The translations under genes were made by a program, and so were the position numbers. From Belliella buryatensis (lineage in GTDB: Bacteria; Bacteroidota; Bacteroidia; Cytophagales; Cyclobacteriaceae), in NCBI RefSeq assembly GCF_900188245.1, contig NZ_FZOK01000001.1, positions 186,001 through 250,000 of the forward strand: a stretch of 64,000 nt of DNA, written 5' to 3'. Below the pieces are notes generated by a model. It ran no database searches and was not told where the DNA came from. It was given only the letters and a program-made list of their open reading frames with translations. Positions 44,596-52,334 of this stretch are shown piece after piece (the stretch's first letter is position 1; every line of letters starts with the position of its first letter).

Positions 44596-45357
44596 ATGTC
44601 TAGACAGATAACTTGCTTCCTATTTGCATTGATGCTACCCATTAGCTTAACTATTGCCCAACCGGGCAAGCAGAGATACAATTATGCTGAAGGCTCAGTT
44701 ACCCTGAAGAATGGAAAAGTCATTGCCGGTGACGTTGCCAATGTAAAACATGGATTCAGGGATCAATTCCTGGAAAGCGTAAGGGTAAAACCAGGTGGAA
44801 AAGGTCCAGCCAAAAAATATAAACCTCATAAAATCTCTGGTTATACCATGGGGGAGCGTCAATTTGTAAGTTGGCGAGTAAAAAGGAACAATGCTTTATT
44901 CAAAGAAATGTATGCAATTGATGCTGGTAGGAATTACAAAATTTTTGAGATACAGTTAGCAGGGCAATTAAGCATTTATCTTGATTACTTTGTTGATGAT
45001 GATTTACAGATTCATACAGCTCCATTTTTCTTGAAGGAGAATGATTTTGTGATGGTACGTGCTACTCAAGGAATGTTTGGTTTAAAGCGGCAATTATTAT
45101 CAGCGTATTTTCAGGATTGCCCCCCATTAGTCAAGTTGATTCAAGAAAAGCGTATCAATACAGTAGAAGAGGTTGCGAGATATTATAATCATTATCACGA
45201 GCAATGGGCAGGCGGTCTTGAAAATTATTCATTTCGGGAAAATATTGGTGTTACAACCGTTATAGTGGAGTTGGACACAATAGACGAATACATAGACTAT
45301 TTTACCACAACCTATCCAACAGCCTTGGAAAAGTTAAAGGAAATTTCAGAGGGCTAA
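44596..45357 (+). CDS. Secreted protein of unknown function
   Basis: This 253-residue protein has a signal peptide (QITCFLFALMLPISLTIAQ). The mature part starts with a strand pair reading EGSVTLKNGKVIAGDV, as seen in many exported Bacteroidota proteins of unknown role, contains a beta-rich middle and ends in a helical C-terminus. I do not recognise a family. It is intact despite lying between two damaged genes. Confidence 0.65.
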   Translation: MSRQITCFLFALMLPISLTIAQPGKQRYNYAEGSVTLKNGKVIAGDVANVKHGFRDQFLESVRVKPGGKGPAKKYKPHKISGYTMGERQFVSWRVKRNNALFKEMYAIDAGRNYKIFEIQLAGQLSIYLDYFVDDDLQIHTAPFFLKENDFVMVRATQGMFGLKRQLLSAYFQDCPPLVKLIQEKRINTVEEVARYYNHYHEQWAGGLENYSFRENIGVTTVIVELDTIDEYIDYFTTTYPTALEKLKEISEG

Positions 45358-45406
45358 ATTTTTGTAAAAAAAAGCAACCATTAACTTAGATTCCATAATC
45401 AATCAA

Positions 45407-45862
45407 ATGTTAGTACCTGGAAACACTGTTGAAGAAATTTTAAGCAATATTCCATCAGATAGGGCTCCTTATTTCTATAGGCTACACCAAGTTATTGTTG
45501 CTAATCTACCAGATGGTTTTGAGGTGGCCGTTAGTTATGGTGGGTTGGGTTATGTGGTTCCTCATTCAATCTATCCATCAGGCTATCATTGCAAACCTAG
45601 TGAACCTTTACCTTTTGCAGGAATTGCTTCGCAAAAGCATTCCATCAATTTTTATCATATGGGGATTTATTCAGATCCGAGTATTTTGAAGTGGTTTCTT
45701 GAAGCCTATCCAAAATATAGCTCCAGAAAGTTAGATATGGGCAAGAGTTGTATCCGTTTCAAAAAATTTGAAGAAATACCATTTGAGCTTATCGGAGCCT
45801 TGATGGCAAAAGTGAGTGTAAAAGAATGGATAGCGGTATATGAAGCTAATATCAAAAGATAG
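45407..45862 (+). CDS. DUF1801 family protein
   Basis: This 151-residue cytoplasmic protein matches DUF1801 (YdhG/YjbR-related fold): GFEVAVSYGGLGYVVPHSIYP, the INFYHMGIYSDPSILKWF block and KLDMGKSCIRFKKFEEIPFELIG are characteristic. Function is unknown. The gene appears intact and is followed within 10 bases by a glycosyltransferase stub. Confidence 0.88.
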   Translation: MLVPGNTVEEILSNIPSDRAPYFYRLHQVIVANLPDGFEVAVSYGGLGYVVPHSIYPSGYHCKPSEPLPFAGIASQKHSINFYHMGIYSDPSILKWFLEAYPKYSSRKLDMGKSCIRFKKFEEIPFELIGALMAKVSVKEWIAVYEANIKR

Positions 45863-45871
45863 CCAACCCGC

Positions 45872-45982
45872 ATGATGAATATTGCTATTCTTACTTTAGG
45901 AGCTCGTGGAGATTTGCAACCTTTGGCAGTACTCTGAAAAGCATTAAAAAGCAAAGGAAGAGGGAAGGCAATTGAATATTGA
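45872..45982 (+). pseudogene. Stub of a family 1 glycosyltransferase
   Basis: MNIAILTLGARGDLQPLAVL followed by an in-frame TGA (45935-45937) and then KALKSKGRGK is the N-terminal start of UDP-glucosyltransferase-like enzymes (MxIxILTxGTRGDVQPxxAL-x-LKxxGH). Only the first 35 codons remain; the rest of the roughly 400-residue gene is gone. Confidence 0.65.
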
Positions 45983-46008
45983 GGTAAAGTAGGAAAACCT
46001 CAAAAGAA

Positions 46009-46034
46009 AAAAAGGCGCCTTTTGAGCGCCTTTT
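46009..46034. terminator. Bidirectional hairpin terminator
   Basis: AAAAGGCGC pairs with GCGCCTTTT. On the minus strand a run of eight T residues follows, ending the small lipoprotein transcript 14 bases after its stop. Confidence 0.75.
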
Positions 46035-46047
46035 GTCTGTTTCAAAA

Positions 46048-46233
46048 TTATCCAATTGTGTCTGAATCGGTGCTTAGGACCTCTTCTTGGATTTGAACCT
46101 CTTCTGTGGTTGGAGTTTCTTCCAATTGTTCAGTTTGTTCAGGTTCTACTACCGCATCTTCAGTAGCTTTGTTGCCACAAGATGTTGCTACAGCCATTCC
46201 AGCCACCAACATCAAAGCAAAGATTTGTTTCAT
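46048..46233 (-). CDS. Small acidic lipoprotein
   Basis: This 61-residue precursor has a lipoprotein signal (MKQIFALMLVAGMAVATSC, Cys19 as the lipid site) and a short, strongly acidic mature tail (Glu, Thr and Gln repeats) with no fold. Such micro-lipoproteins are common in Bacteroidota and of unknown role. It stands alone with its own terminator. Confidence 0.7.
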   Translation of the reverse strand: MKQIFALMLVAGMAVATSCGNKATEDAVVEPEQTEQLEETPTTEEVQIQEEVLSTDSDTIG

Positions 46234-46423
46234 TTTTTTGTTGTTTTTAAGTCCTCGCCGGACATGAAAATAATGATCAAATCTTAAGCCAGAAATTTTA
46301 GCGACAAGAAATCAGAAAGAAGGTTAAGATAAACTTTTTTTGTGTTAAGTTCCATACAAAACTATTGATCCAATCAAGAGTTAAGCTAGGTAGTATATGG
46401 AAAAGAACTAAAAACTCTCTCTA

Positions 46424-47002
46424 ATGATCCAAACAGACAATTTTGAGAAAGTAGAAATAACTACACAAGAAGAATTGAGAAATTGGTTGGTGCAAAATCA
46501 TCAGCAAAAAGAGAGTGTATGGCTAGTAACATTTAAAAAATCAATCCCAGAAAAATACCTTTCCACCTCTCAGGTCTTAGACGAACTCTTGTGTTTTGGA
46601 TGGATTGATGGAATCAGAAGGAAGTTGGATGAACACAGAACCATGCAGCTTATATCACCAAGAAAAGTAGAGCATTGGGCCAAGACCTACAAAGACTGAG
46701 CTGCTAAGTTGATTGAAGTAGGAAAAATGCAGGAGGCCGGATTTCGGTCTATTGAGCTGTCCAAGCAAAATGGACTTTGGGACTTCATGGATGATGTGGA
46801 CAAGCTTTTCTTCCCAGAGGACTTACAAGAAGCTTTGAATAACAAGCCCAGAGCGAAGGAATTTTTCTATGCCATCAATGATTCGAGTAAGCGCTTCGTA
46901 CTTCGATGGATCAAATTAGCCAAAACTGAAAAGACGAGAAAAGCAAGAATAGAGCAGATAGCTGAGCTTTCAGCCAAAGGTGAAAAGTTAAACGGAAGTT
47001 GA
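46424..47002 (+). pseudogene. YdeI/OmpD-associated family gene interrupted by TGA
   Basis: The full open stretch of 192 codons reads as a YdeI/OmdA-family protein: the N-terminal SVWLVTFKKS, LDELLCFGWIDGIRRKLDEHR and SPRKVEHWAKTYKD are followed by TGA at 46697-46699, and the frame then continues without shift as AAKLIEVGKMQEAGF...  to LSAKGEKLNGS. In intact relatives an arginine would sit at the stop position, so a CGA-to-TGA change is the simplest explanation. The second half could restart only at a TTG (46709). The gene is probably inactive. Confidence 0.75.
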
Positions 47003-47038
47003 AATTTTTTAACATCTATCAAATATGAGTTTGGGAGC

Positions 47039-47218
47039 CTAAAAGACCTTTAGTTGAAAGGTTTCCATAAAGGCGATTACCTGTCTCGAATACTCTGATT
47101 TCCCAGTAGCTCTATTTATTATTACACTCCAATTTGACTTATTCCACAATAATTTTGTAGAAATTTCTACTCTCTGATTATCATCTGTAATCCTTGAATA
47201 AATATACCATTTAAGCAT
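47039..47218 (-). pseudogene. N-terminal fragment of a tyrosine-type integrase
   Basis: A 59-codon minus-strand frame reads IYSRITDDNQRVEIST, then KSNWSVIINRATGKSE and a helix ending FQLKVF. This matches the arm-type DNA-binding domain of Bacteroidota phage-like site-specific integrases (IYxRIT-x-RvEIST, W, GkSe). The core-binding and catalytic domains are absent; the frame ends at TAG 47039. It lies 424 bases from a tRNA-Ser, a common integration target. Confidence 0.55.
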
Positions 47219-47466
47219 GCATGCTTTTGGTACGAAAAGGTTTACGATAAAATAGGACTGTGAATGTTGATTCTAACATAATGACTCAATTTTAAAGTTT
47301 AAGATAGGATTTGGTGAGTCATTCGTCAATGATACACTTCAATCAAACATGTTAATTTTCAATATTTCAAACCCATTCTAGGGAGTGATTTTATTTTCAA
47401 AAATTACTCACCGAATCATGCATTTCAAATTTGATATTATTTGAAAATCTTGATCAAAAAGCCTTT

Positions 47467-47513
47467 AAAACACAAAAAACCTACATCTATCCGATGTAGG
47501 TTTTTGTGTTTTT
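47467..47513 (-). terminator. Terminator downstream of tRNA-Ser
   Basis: A 20-bp stem (AAAACACAAAAACCTACATC type) around a 5-base loop with flanking A and T tracts. It lies 130 bases beyond the tRNA 3' end on the minus strand and would work in both directions. Between it and the tRNA no gene is seen. Confidence 0.8.
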
Positions 47514-47641
47514 AAAATTGTAAAACTTGCTTTTAAAGCTCAAATAAAGCGTCTTTGGCTATTTTTTGATCCTAAAGCGGTGAGTGAATCTTTTTTAAAT
47601 CTATAACTAATTGATCTTAAAAGATTTAAACACTGTTTTTG

Positions 47642-47726
47642 CAGAGGAGGAGGGATTCGAACCCCCGGTACCTCGCGGTACAACGGTTTTCAAGACCGCC
47701 GCAATCGACCACTCTGCCACTCCTCT
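47642..47726 (-). tRNA. tRNA-Ser (anticodon UGA)
   Basis: The 85-base minus-strand sequence folds as a class II tRNA: 7-bp acceptor AGAGGAG/CTCCTCT, D arm starting TGGCAGAGTGG, anticodon loop CTTGAAA with TGA, a long variable arm typical of serine tRNA, and T arm GGGGG-TTCGAAT-CCCTC, with discriminator G. The 3' CCA is not encoded in full. UGA reads UCA (and wobble) serine codons. Confidence 0.95.
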
Positions 47727-47732
47727 ATTGTT

Positions 47733-47816
47733 TCTAGGATGATGGAAGATAAATCTGCCAAATCCTTTAATGTATCTAGATTGATGGCAGATAAATCTGC
47801 CACTCCTCTATTATTT
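47733..47816. repeat. Tandem duplication including a tRNA-Ser 5' fragment
   Basis: TCTGCCACTCCTCTATT, which in the tRNA covers its 5' end, recurs at 47796-47812 in the leader. Around it, two copies of a 28-base unit (47733-47760 and 47775-47802, about four differences) end in ATAAATCTGCCA. The second copy forms a perfect hairpin, TGGCAGAT-AA-ATCTGCCA at 47785-47802. Confidence 0.75.
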
Positions 47817-47846
47817 CCGCAATACATCTTTATGTCTTACGGTTTG

Positions 47847-47877
47847 CAAAGGTAGCTCTAATCCTTAATTTTCCAAA
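47847..47877 (-). promoter_or_regulatory. Consensus promoter of tRNA-Ser
   Basis: On the minus strand TTTG (47877-47874), a 19-base spacer and TACCTTTG (47854-47847) match the Bacteroidota promoter TTTG-N19-TAnnTTTG at every defined base. Transcription would start near 47840, giving the tRNA a leader of about 115 bases that contains the duplicated 5' fragment. Confidence 0.75.
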
Positions 47878-47947
47878 CAGACAATCCCTAAAAAATCACA
47901 GCTATAATTAATGTCCTGATTTTCTGACAGAAATTTTTCCAAAAAGA

Positions 47948-47976
47948 AAAACCCAAGACCTGAATCTTGGGTTTTT
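47948..47976. terminator. Terminator of the small membrane protein gene
   Basis: AAAAACCCAAGA pairs with TCTTGGGTTTTT around a 5-base loop, 30 bases after the stop of the minus-strand gene at 48006. Confidence 0.85.
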
Positions 47977-48005
47977 GGGGATCAAGCCGAACTGCTTACG
48001 GGTTA

Positions 48006-48218
48006 TTAAGCAATCTCTCTATGCGCTTCCTTTTTCAAAGAATTCCAGTATAGGTAAATAAAACCCATCTGAGGTACCAAAAAGAATAGCGCTTTTACCA
48101 TCAATGACGCAGAAGCACTCTTTACTTCTACTCCAAATGTGCTTCCTACTGTAAGAAATACTACCACAGCTAGAAGTGCAAATGCATTTGCCAAAATCAA
48201 TTTCGTTGTGTTCTTCAT
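48006..48218 (-). CDS. Small two-helix membrane protein
   Basis: This 70-residue protein has two hydrophobic segments (LILANAFALLAVVVFLTVG and LMVKALFFLVPQMGFIYLYW) joined by a short polar loop and ends in a Lys/Glu-rich tail. No family is recognised. The ATG at 48218 is preferred over the longer open frame (to 48257), whose extra residues are polar. It is a single gene with its own terminator. Confidence 0.65.
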   Translation of the reverse strand: MKNTTKLILANAFALLAVVVFLTVGSTFGVEVKSASASLMVKALFFLVPQMGFIYLYWNSLKKEAHREIA

Positions 48219-48682
48219 ATGATTATAATTTGTTAAGGTTTTACATTTTTTGAGCATGAATTTCAGCCTCTTTCAAGCGATTTTAAGCTAATTCATACCC
48301 TAAGATTGCACTTTATTTTTTATTTCCAAACTCTCTAAAGCACTGTGATACAGTTTGAAAACTATAAACAAACTATAATTATAGACATATAATTTTTACA
48401 TAAAAAAGTAAATGATTATCACTTGGAATAATTTGTATTTCACCACAAATTCTTGATTGATTCATGCTCGAAAAAAAAATTAAAAAATTTTCATTTTTTT
48501 TTCAGCGTGCCTAAAAAAGTGCCGTATTTTTCTCGAAAATATAAGATGATGATCATTTTTCGACTTATCAAAATAGTAATGATCCCTAATTTAAAAAACT
48601 TTTTAGTTTATTTGAAATTTTATTCTGATGATCCATTTTTTAATCTGTAATTTCTAATCATATTTGAACCAACTAACCCCTT
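48219..48682. other. Long A+T-rich spacer
   Basis: No supported gene. The region is extremely A+T-rich with runs of A and T; a frame at 48453-48650 is low-complexity (Lys/Phe) and has no coding character. CATATTTG at 48659-48666, one mismatch from TAnnTTTG, is a possible -7 box of the following lipoprotein gene. Confidence 0.4.
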
Positions 48683-49357
48683 ATGATGAAAAGTAAAGTT
48701 TATTCAATTTTTGCTGCTTCGATACTACTTCTCGGCAGCTGTGCATCTGGAAAGTTTAAGACCAATGGAACAGATCCAAGTGCCATCTCTGAGCTGAGTA
48801 TTTTAGAACCTGTATCTTTCATCCATGGAATCAATAAAGGTAATCAATCAGAACTGAGTGACAGTCTATCCTTTTATTCACAAGTACTTTGGGTGGATGT
48901 CATCAAACAGAACCAATATCGCTTACCTAAGATTTCTAAACTCAATATCGATGATGCACACGAGTCCTCGATTATAGCGCAGCAAACTGTCGAGTTTTTA
49001 GATATGCTAGCTGTCAGTAAAAATATTCAAGATATACCTGTTCCACCAATGGTCATAGCAGCATTAGATGCTGAGCAGAGCAGATTTGGATTACTTAGCG
49101 CTCATAGTGGTTTCACAAGAAGAAAGGGTAACTATACAGGGCAGATTCTCAAATCAATTGGAATAGGTGTATTGACCATGGGTATGTACTACCCTGTTCC
49201 ATCCAAGTCAAATTCCACCTTATTCATAGCGATAGTGGACAATCAGACTTCGCAGCCAATTTTCTTCAAAAGCTCCACCCTTATGGATAAAGAACCTCTA
49301 GATCCCAAGGTCCTAAATAAACAATTAGACAAACTGTTCAAAGGATACTTCTGGTAA
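48683..49357 (+). CDS. Lipoprotein of unknown function
   Basis: This 224-residue protein has a lipobox (LLLGSC, Cys20) and no recognised domain. The mature part has a helical middle and a segment (SIGIGVLTMGMYYPVPSKSN) that could sit at a membrane or be a buried strand pair, followed by a beta strand pair typical of small Bacteroidota lipoproteins. It is convergent with the ATP-grasp gene, with two bases between their stop codons. Confidence 0.65.
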   Translation: MMKSKVYSIFAASILLLGSCASGKFKTNGTDPSAISELSILEPVSFIHGINKGNQSELSDSLSFYSQVLWVDVIKQNQYRLPKISKLNIDDAHESSIIAQQTVEFLDMLAVSKNIQDIPVPPMVIAALDAEQSRFGLLSAHSGFTRRKGNYTGQILKSIGIGVLTMGMYYPVPSKSNSTLFIAIVDNQTSQPIFFKSSTLMDKEPLDPKVLNKQLDKLFKGYFW

Positions 49358-49359
49358 AA

Positions 49360-50241
49360 TCAGCCAAGTCTTTCTTTAAGTGCCTGTACGTAATTTGCCT
49401 TTGCGACTTCCGATGTAAATAAAAACAAATAAGGTTCTATCAATTCTAATTCCATCAATAGAAACTCCTCTCCTCTCCATACCCCATCCACTCTGGCGTA
49501 TAATGTATCTTTGGCAAAAGTATCAACCAAAGGCTTCAAATAAGCAAGTTGCTCCGAAGTCGGCTGCACAAGAGCAATTTGCCCACCGAAGAAATGTTGT
49601 ACTCTGAAGTCTCCTTCTTTGGCGATCTTTAGAACTGCATGGGAAAAACCTCCATTGAAAAATAAATAGGAATATTCCCCCACCTTGACAATCTCTTCCA
49701 CAAAAGGCTGAATCATAAAATCCTCATCTTTCAAAAGCAAGCCTACTTCCTCTTCCCATCGATCCCAAGTTGAGATAGACAGCTTCAAAGTATGCTTAGA
49801 ACCACCACTGATTACTGGCTTCATAATTAAATGAGCTGTGTCAAAGGTCTCAAAACAGGCTCTAACCTCTTCGGCGGCTGTACCCTTACTCAAAAACTCG
49901 GTAGGTACAATGGGAAAACCTTTTTCCTCCAATTCTTGGAGGTACCGCTTATCTGAATTCCAGATAACTGTCTCAATACTATTCAATACGGGTATGCCTA
50001 ACGTTCTGATATGATCACACCATTTTAAGAATTCCTCATAGCGATCAAAATAATCCCAAGGAGATTTCAAAAGTATCTTATTGTACTTTTCCCAATTTAC
50101 CATTGGATCAGACCAAACCTGAAAATCAAAATCATAGCCCTCGCTAGTTAATATTTCTTTCAATAATTCATCTTCATCAGCTACGGTACTTGCCGCGTAG
50201 GAACCCCTTGCTTCATAGGTAATTACAGCAATTTTACTCAT
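49360..50241 (-). CDS. ATP-grasp domain protein (RimK/GshB-like)
   Basis: This 293-residue protein has the ATP-grasp layout: an N-terminal alpha/beta domain with LLKSPWDYFDR, NSDKRYLQELEEKGFPIVPTE, the ATP lysine strand LIMKPVISGGSKHT, FMIQPFVEEI and the metal-binding end ARVDGVWRGEEFLLMELELIEP. It resembles the GshB/DcsG-like group that ligates carboxylates to amines or hydroxyls. The substrate is unknown and no biosynthetic partner is adjacent. Confidence 0.78.
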   Translation of the reverse strand: MSKIAVITYEARGSYAASTVADEDELLKEILTSEGYDFDFQVWSDPMVNWEKYNKILLKSPWDYFDRYEEFLKWCDHIRTLGIPVLNSIETVIWNSDKRYLQELEEKGFPIVPTEFLSKGTAAEEVRACFETFDTAHLIMKPVISGGSKHTLKLSISTWDRWEEEVGLLLKDEDFMIQPFVEEIVKVGEYSYLFFNGGFSHAVLKIAKEGDFRVQHFFGGQIALVQPTSEQLAYLKPLVDTFAKDTLYARVDGVWRGEEFLLMELELIEPYLFLFTSEVAKANYVQALKERLG

Positions 50242-50323
50242 TTTATATGTATCAAAACTTAATTGTGAAATTGAAATTAGATCATTTTATCAAAAATTCA
50301 TTACTAAAACCATGATTAACTTC

Positions 50324-50331
50324 TATTTTTG
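50324..50331 (+). promoter_or_regulatory. Candidate -7 box of the GT2 gene
   Basis: TATTTTTG fits TAnnTTTG perfectly, 11 bases before the ATG. The -33 position holds TTA rather than TTG. The predicted leader is only a few bases long. Confidence 0.4.
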
Positions 50332-50342
50332 AAGCTTGCATT

Positions 50343-51089
50343 ATGAAAAAAGAAAAACTCGTCATCATCCCAACTTACAATGAACTTGAAAACATTCGAG
50401 ACATGATACAGACCGTCATGGATCTTGAGGGTGATTTTGAACTATTGATTATCGATGACAATTCCCCTGATGGTACAGCTAAGGTTGTAAAAGACCTTGC
50501 TACAAAATTCCCTGAAAGACTTCACCTGATTCAGCGATCCGGGAAGTTGGGACTTGGTACAGCTTACATTGAAGGGTTCAAATATGCGCTCAATCAGGGT
50601 TATTCATATATTTTTGAAATGGATGCTGATTTTTCTCACGATCCCAAGGATTTGATCAGACTTTACAAGGCATGTGCTGAAGAAGATAATGATATGGCCA
50701 TTGGCTCTAGATACATCACTGGAGTCAATGTAGTCAATTGGCCAATGGGAAGGGTGTTGATGTCTTTTTTTGCTAGTAAATATGTTCAGTTCATTACCGG
50801 CATCCCAATCAAGGATACCACAGCAGGATTCAAGTGCTATACCGCTCGTGTACTTCGTGCCATGGACTTGGACAAGATCAAGTTTATAGGCTATGCTTTC
50901 CAGATCGAAATGAAATTCACTGCATGGAAGCTTGGCTTCAAAATCGTAGAAGTCCCGATCATCTTCACAGACAGAACTAGAGGTACTTCCAAAATGAGTT
51001 CTGGAATTTTCAAAGAAGCAATTTTTGGGGTGATCTACATGAAGATCAAAAGTATCTTCAAATCCTACCAATCCATCAATCGAATCTGA
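50343..51089 (+). CDS. Polyprenol monophosphomannose synthase-like glycosyltransferase
   Basis: This 248-residue GT2 enzyme has IIPTYNELENI at its start, the IDDNSPDGTA motif (Asp38/Asp39), the metal-binding DAD at 94-96 within EMDADFSHDP, GSRYITG and the DTTAGFKCY block. This is the pattern of dolichol- or polyprenyl-phosphate mannosyltransferases that load a sugar on a lipid carrier. It has no C-terminal membrane domain. The gene overlaps the 3' end of the convergent permease gene by 14 bases. Confidence 0.9.
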   Translation: MKKEKLVIIPTYNELENIRDMIQTVMDLEGDFELLIIDDNSPDGTAKVVKDLATKFPERLHLIQRSGKLGLGTAYIEGFKYALNQGYSYIFEMDADFSHDPKDLIRLYKACAEEDNDMAIGSRYITGVNVVNWPMGRVLMSFFASKYVQFITGIPIKDTTAGFKCYTARVLRAMDLDKIKFIGYAFQIEMKFTAWKLGFKIVEVPIIFTDRTRGTSKMSSGIFKEAIFGVIYMKIKSIFKSYQSINRI

Positions 51090-52293
51090 TTGCTTTGATG
51101 GGTTTGATATTGCTGATAAGCATCGCTGGTATAAAAAGCACCAAAGTAGTAACCACCAATACTACCACATTGAGCATGATGAATACTGGCCAATTCCAAT
51201 CTATGGGAACAAAGCTCATGTAGTAGTTTTCTGGATCCAAGGGAATTAACCTAAACTGATCCTGCAGCCAACCAAACACCAATCCTATTCCATTACCTAT
51301 CAACATCCCTCTCCCGATGATTCTTATCCCATTCCAAACAAACACCTTCCTGATTTGTCTATTCTGAGCTCCTACTGCTTTTAGAATTCCAATCATCTGT
51401 GTACGCTCCATGATCAAAATAAATAAGATGGAGACCATGTTGAAAGCCGCTACGAATAAGATCAAACCTAGAAACACATAGACATTATTGTTCAAGAGCT
51501 GTAGCCAATCAAATATTTCTAGGTATTTATCAGTAACCTTGACCAAGCGTAGGTCAAAATCCATAAAGTCATATAGCCCCTCTGCATAATAATTTATTTT
51601 CTTGGGATCATCTACAAAGATTTCGAATCCACCAACTTGGTCATCTGACCAGCCACTTAGATTCCGAATGGTCTGAATATCCCCTATGAGGATTTTATCA
51701 TCAAAATTTTCCAGAAATGTCTCGTAAATCCCCACAATTTCCAACCTTCTAAATCTCGGAGGCTCCTGCACATAATACATGGTCACTCGTTCCCCCACAT
51801 CTAGGAGCAATTTATTGGCTATCTTTTTGCTGATGACCACCTCATTGCTGGCAGCGGAATCAGAAAACTGAATGAAACGTCCTTTGATGATAGATGGCTT
51901 AAAAGACAGCGAGTCAAAATCAGGCCCTACGCCCTTCATCAAGACCCCTTCTACTTCTTCGTCGCCTTTAAGCAATCCTGGCTTATGAGCAAAAACTTGT
52001 ACATGACGAATAAAATCTAAAGAACCATAATTTTGGAAAAAATCTGAATTCATCGACACAGGGACTTCTTCAAATGCATTTCCTGAAACGAACTTCAGAC
52101 CTTGATAATGACCTGTAAATGAAAAAACCTTATTCGAAATTTCATTCTGAAATCCACCAAGAATCATAAATGAAATCATGGTGATCGCTAGCCCTATCGC
52201 TACACTCGCTACTGCTATGCGATGTATCGTCCCGGTAAATCCACCTGTACGCTTAAAACTGATTCTTTTGGCAATGAAATAAGAAAGGTTCAA
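51076..52293 (-). CDS. LolC/LolE-like FtsX-family ABC permease
   Basis: This 405-residue protein has one N-terminal membrane helix (RIAVASVAIGLAITMISFMIL), a long periplasmic MacB-like domain (about 50-260) and three C-terminal helices with the FtsX signature (ILIMERTQMIGILKAVGAQNRQIRKVF). Such permeases extract lipoproteins (LolC/E) or drive mechanotransmission. The start FIAKRISF is typical of LolC-type proteins. No ATPase gene is adjacent. It overlaps the glycosyltransferase tail to tail by 14 bases. Confidence 0.87.
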   Translation of the reverse strand: MNLSYFIAKRISFKRTGGFTGTIHRIAVASVAIGLAITMISFMILGGFQNEISNKVFSFTGHYQGLKFVSGNAFEEVPVSMNSDFFQNYGSLDFIRHVQVFAHKPGLLKGDEEVEGVLMKGVGPDFDSLSFKPSIIKGRFIQFSDSAASNEVVISKKIANKLLLDVGERVTMYYVQEPPRFRRLEIVGIYETFLENFDDKILIGDIQTIRNLSGWSDDQVGGFEIFVDDPKKINYYAEGLYDFMDFDLRLVKVTDKYLEIFDWLQLLNNNVYVFLGLILFVAAFNMVSILFILIMERTQMIGILKAVGAQNRQIRKVFVWNGIRIIGRGMLIGNGIGLVFGWLQDQFRLIPLDPENYYMSFVPIDWNWPVFIMLNVVVLVVTTLVLFIPAMLISNIKPIKAIRFD

Positions 52294-52334
52294 TGAAGTT
52301 TCTTTAATTTGTTAGAAATCTAGCGCAAAATAAC

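Noticed and set aside
46697-46699. TGA in the YdeI gene as a selenocysteine or recoded codon
   Set aside because: No hairpin for selenocysteine insertion is seen, and the family has a basic residue here, so a nonsense mutation is simpler.
47313-47590. Three GGTGAGT-containing sites (47313, 47406 inverted, 47579) as integrase arm sites
   Set aside because: Flanks are not conserved enough and spacing is irregular; could be chance in A+T-rich DNA.
47733-47816. CRISPR-like repeat near the tRNA
   Set aside because: Only two imperfect 28-base copies with no spacer series; it is a tandem duplication that includes the tRNA 5' end.
48453-48650. A 65-codon frame in the A+T-rich spacer
   Set aside because: Low-complexity Lys/Phe translation from A and T runs, no start context.
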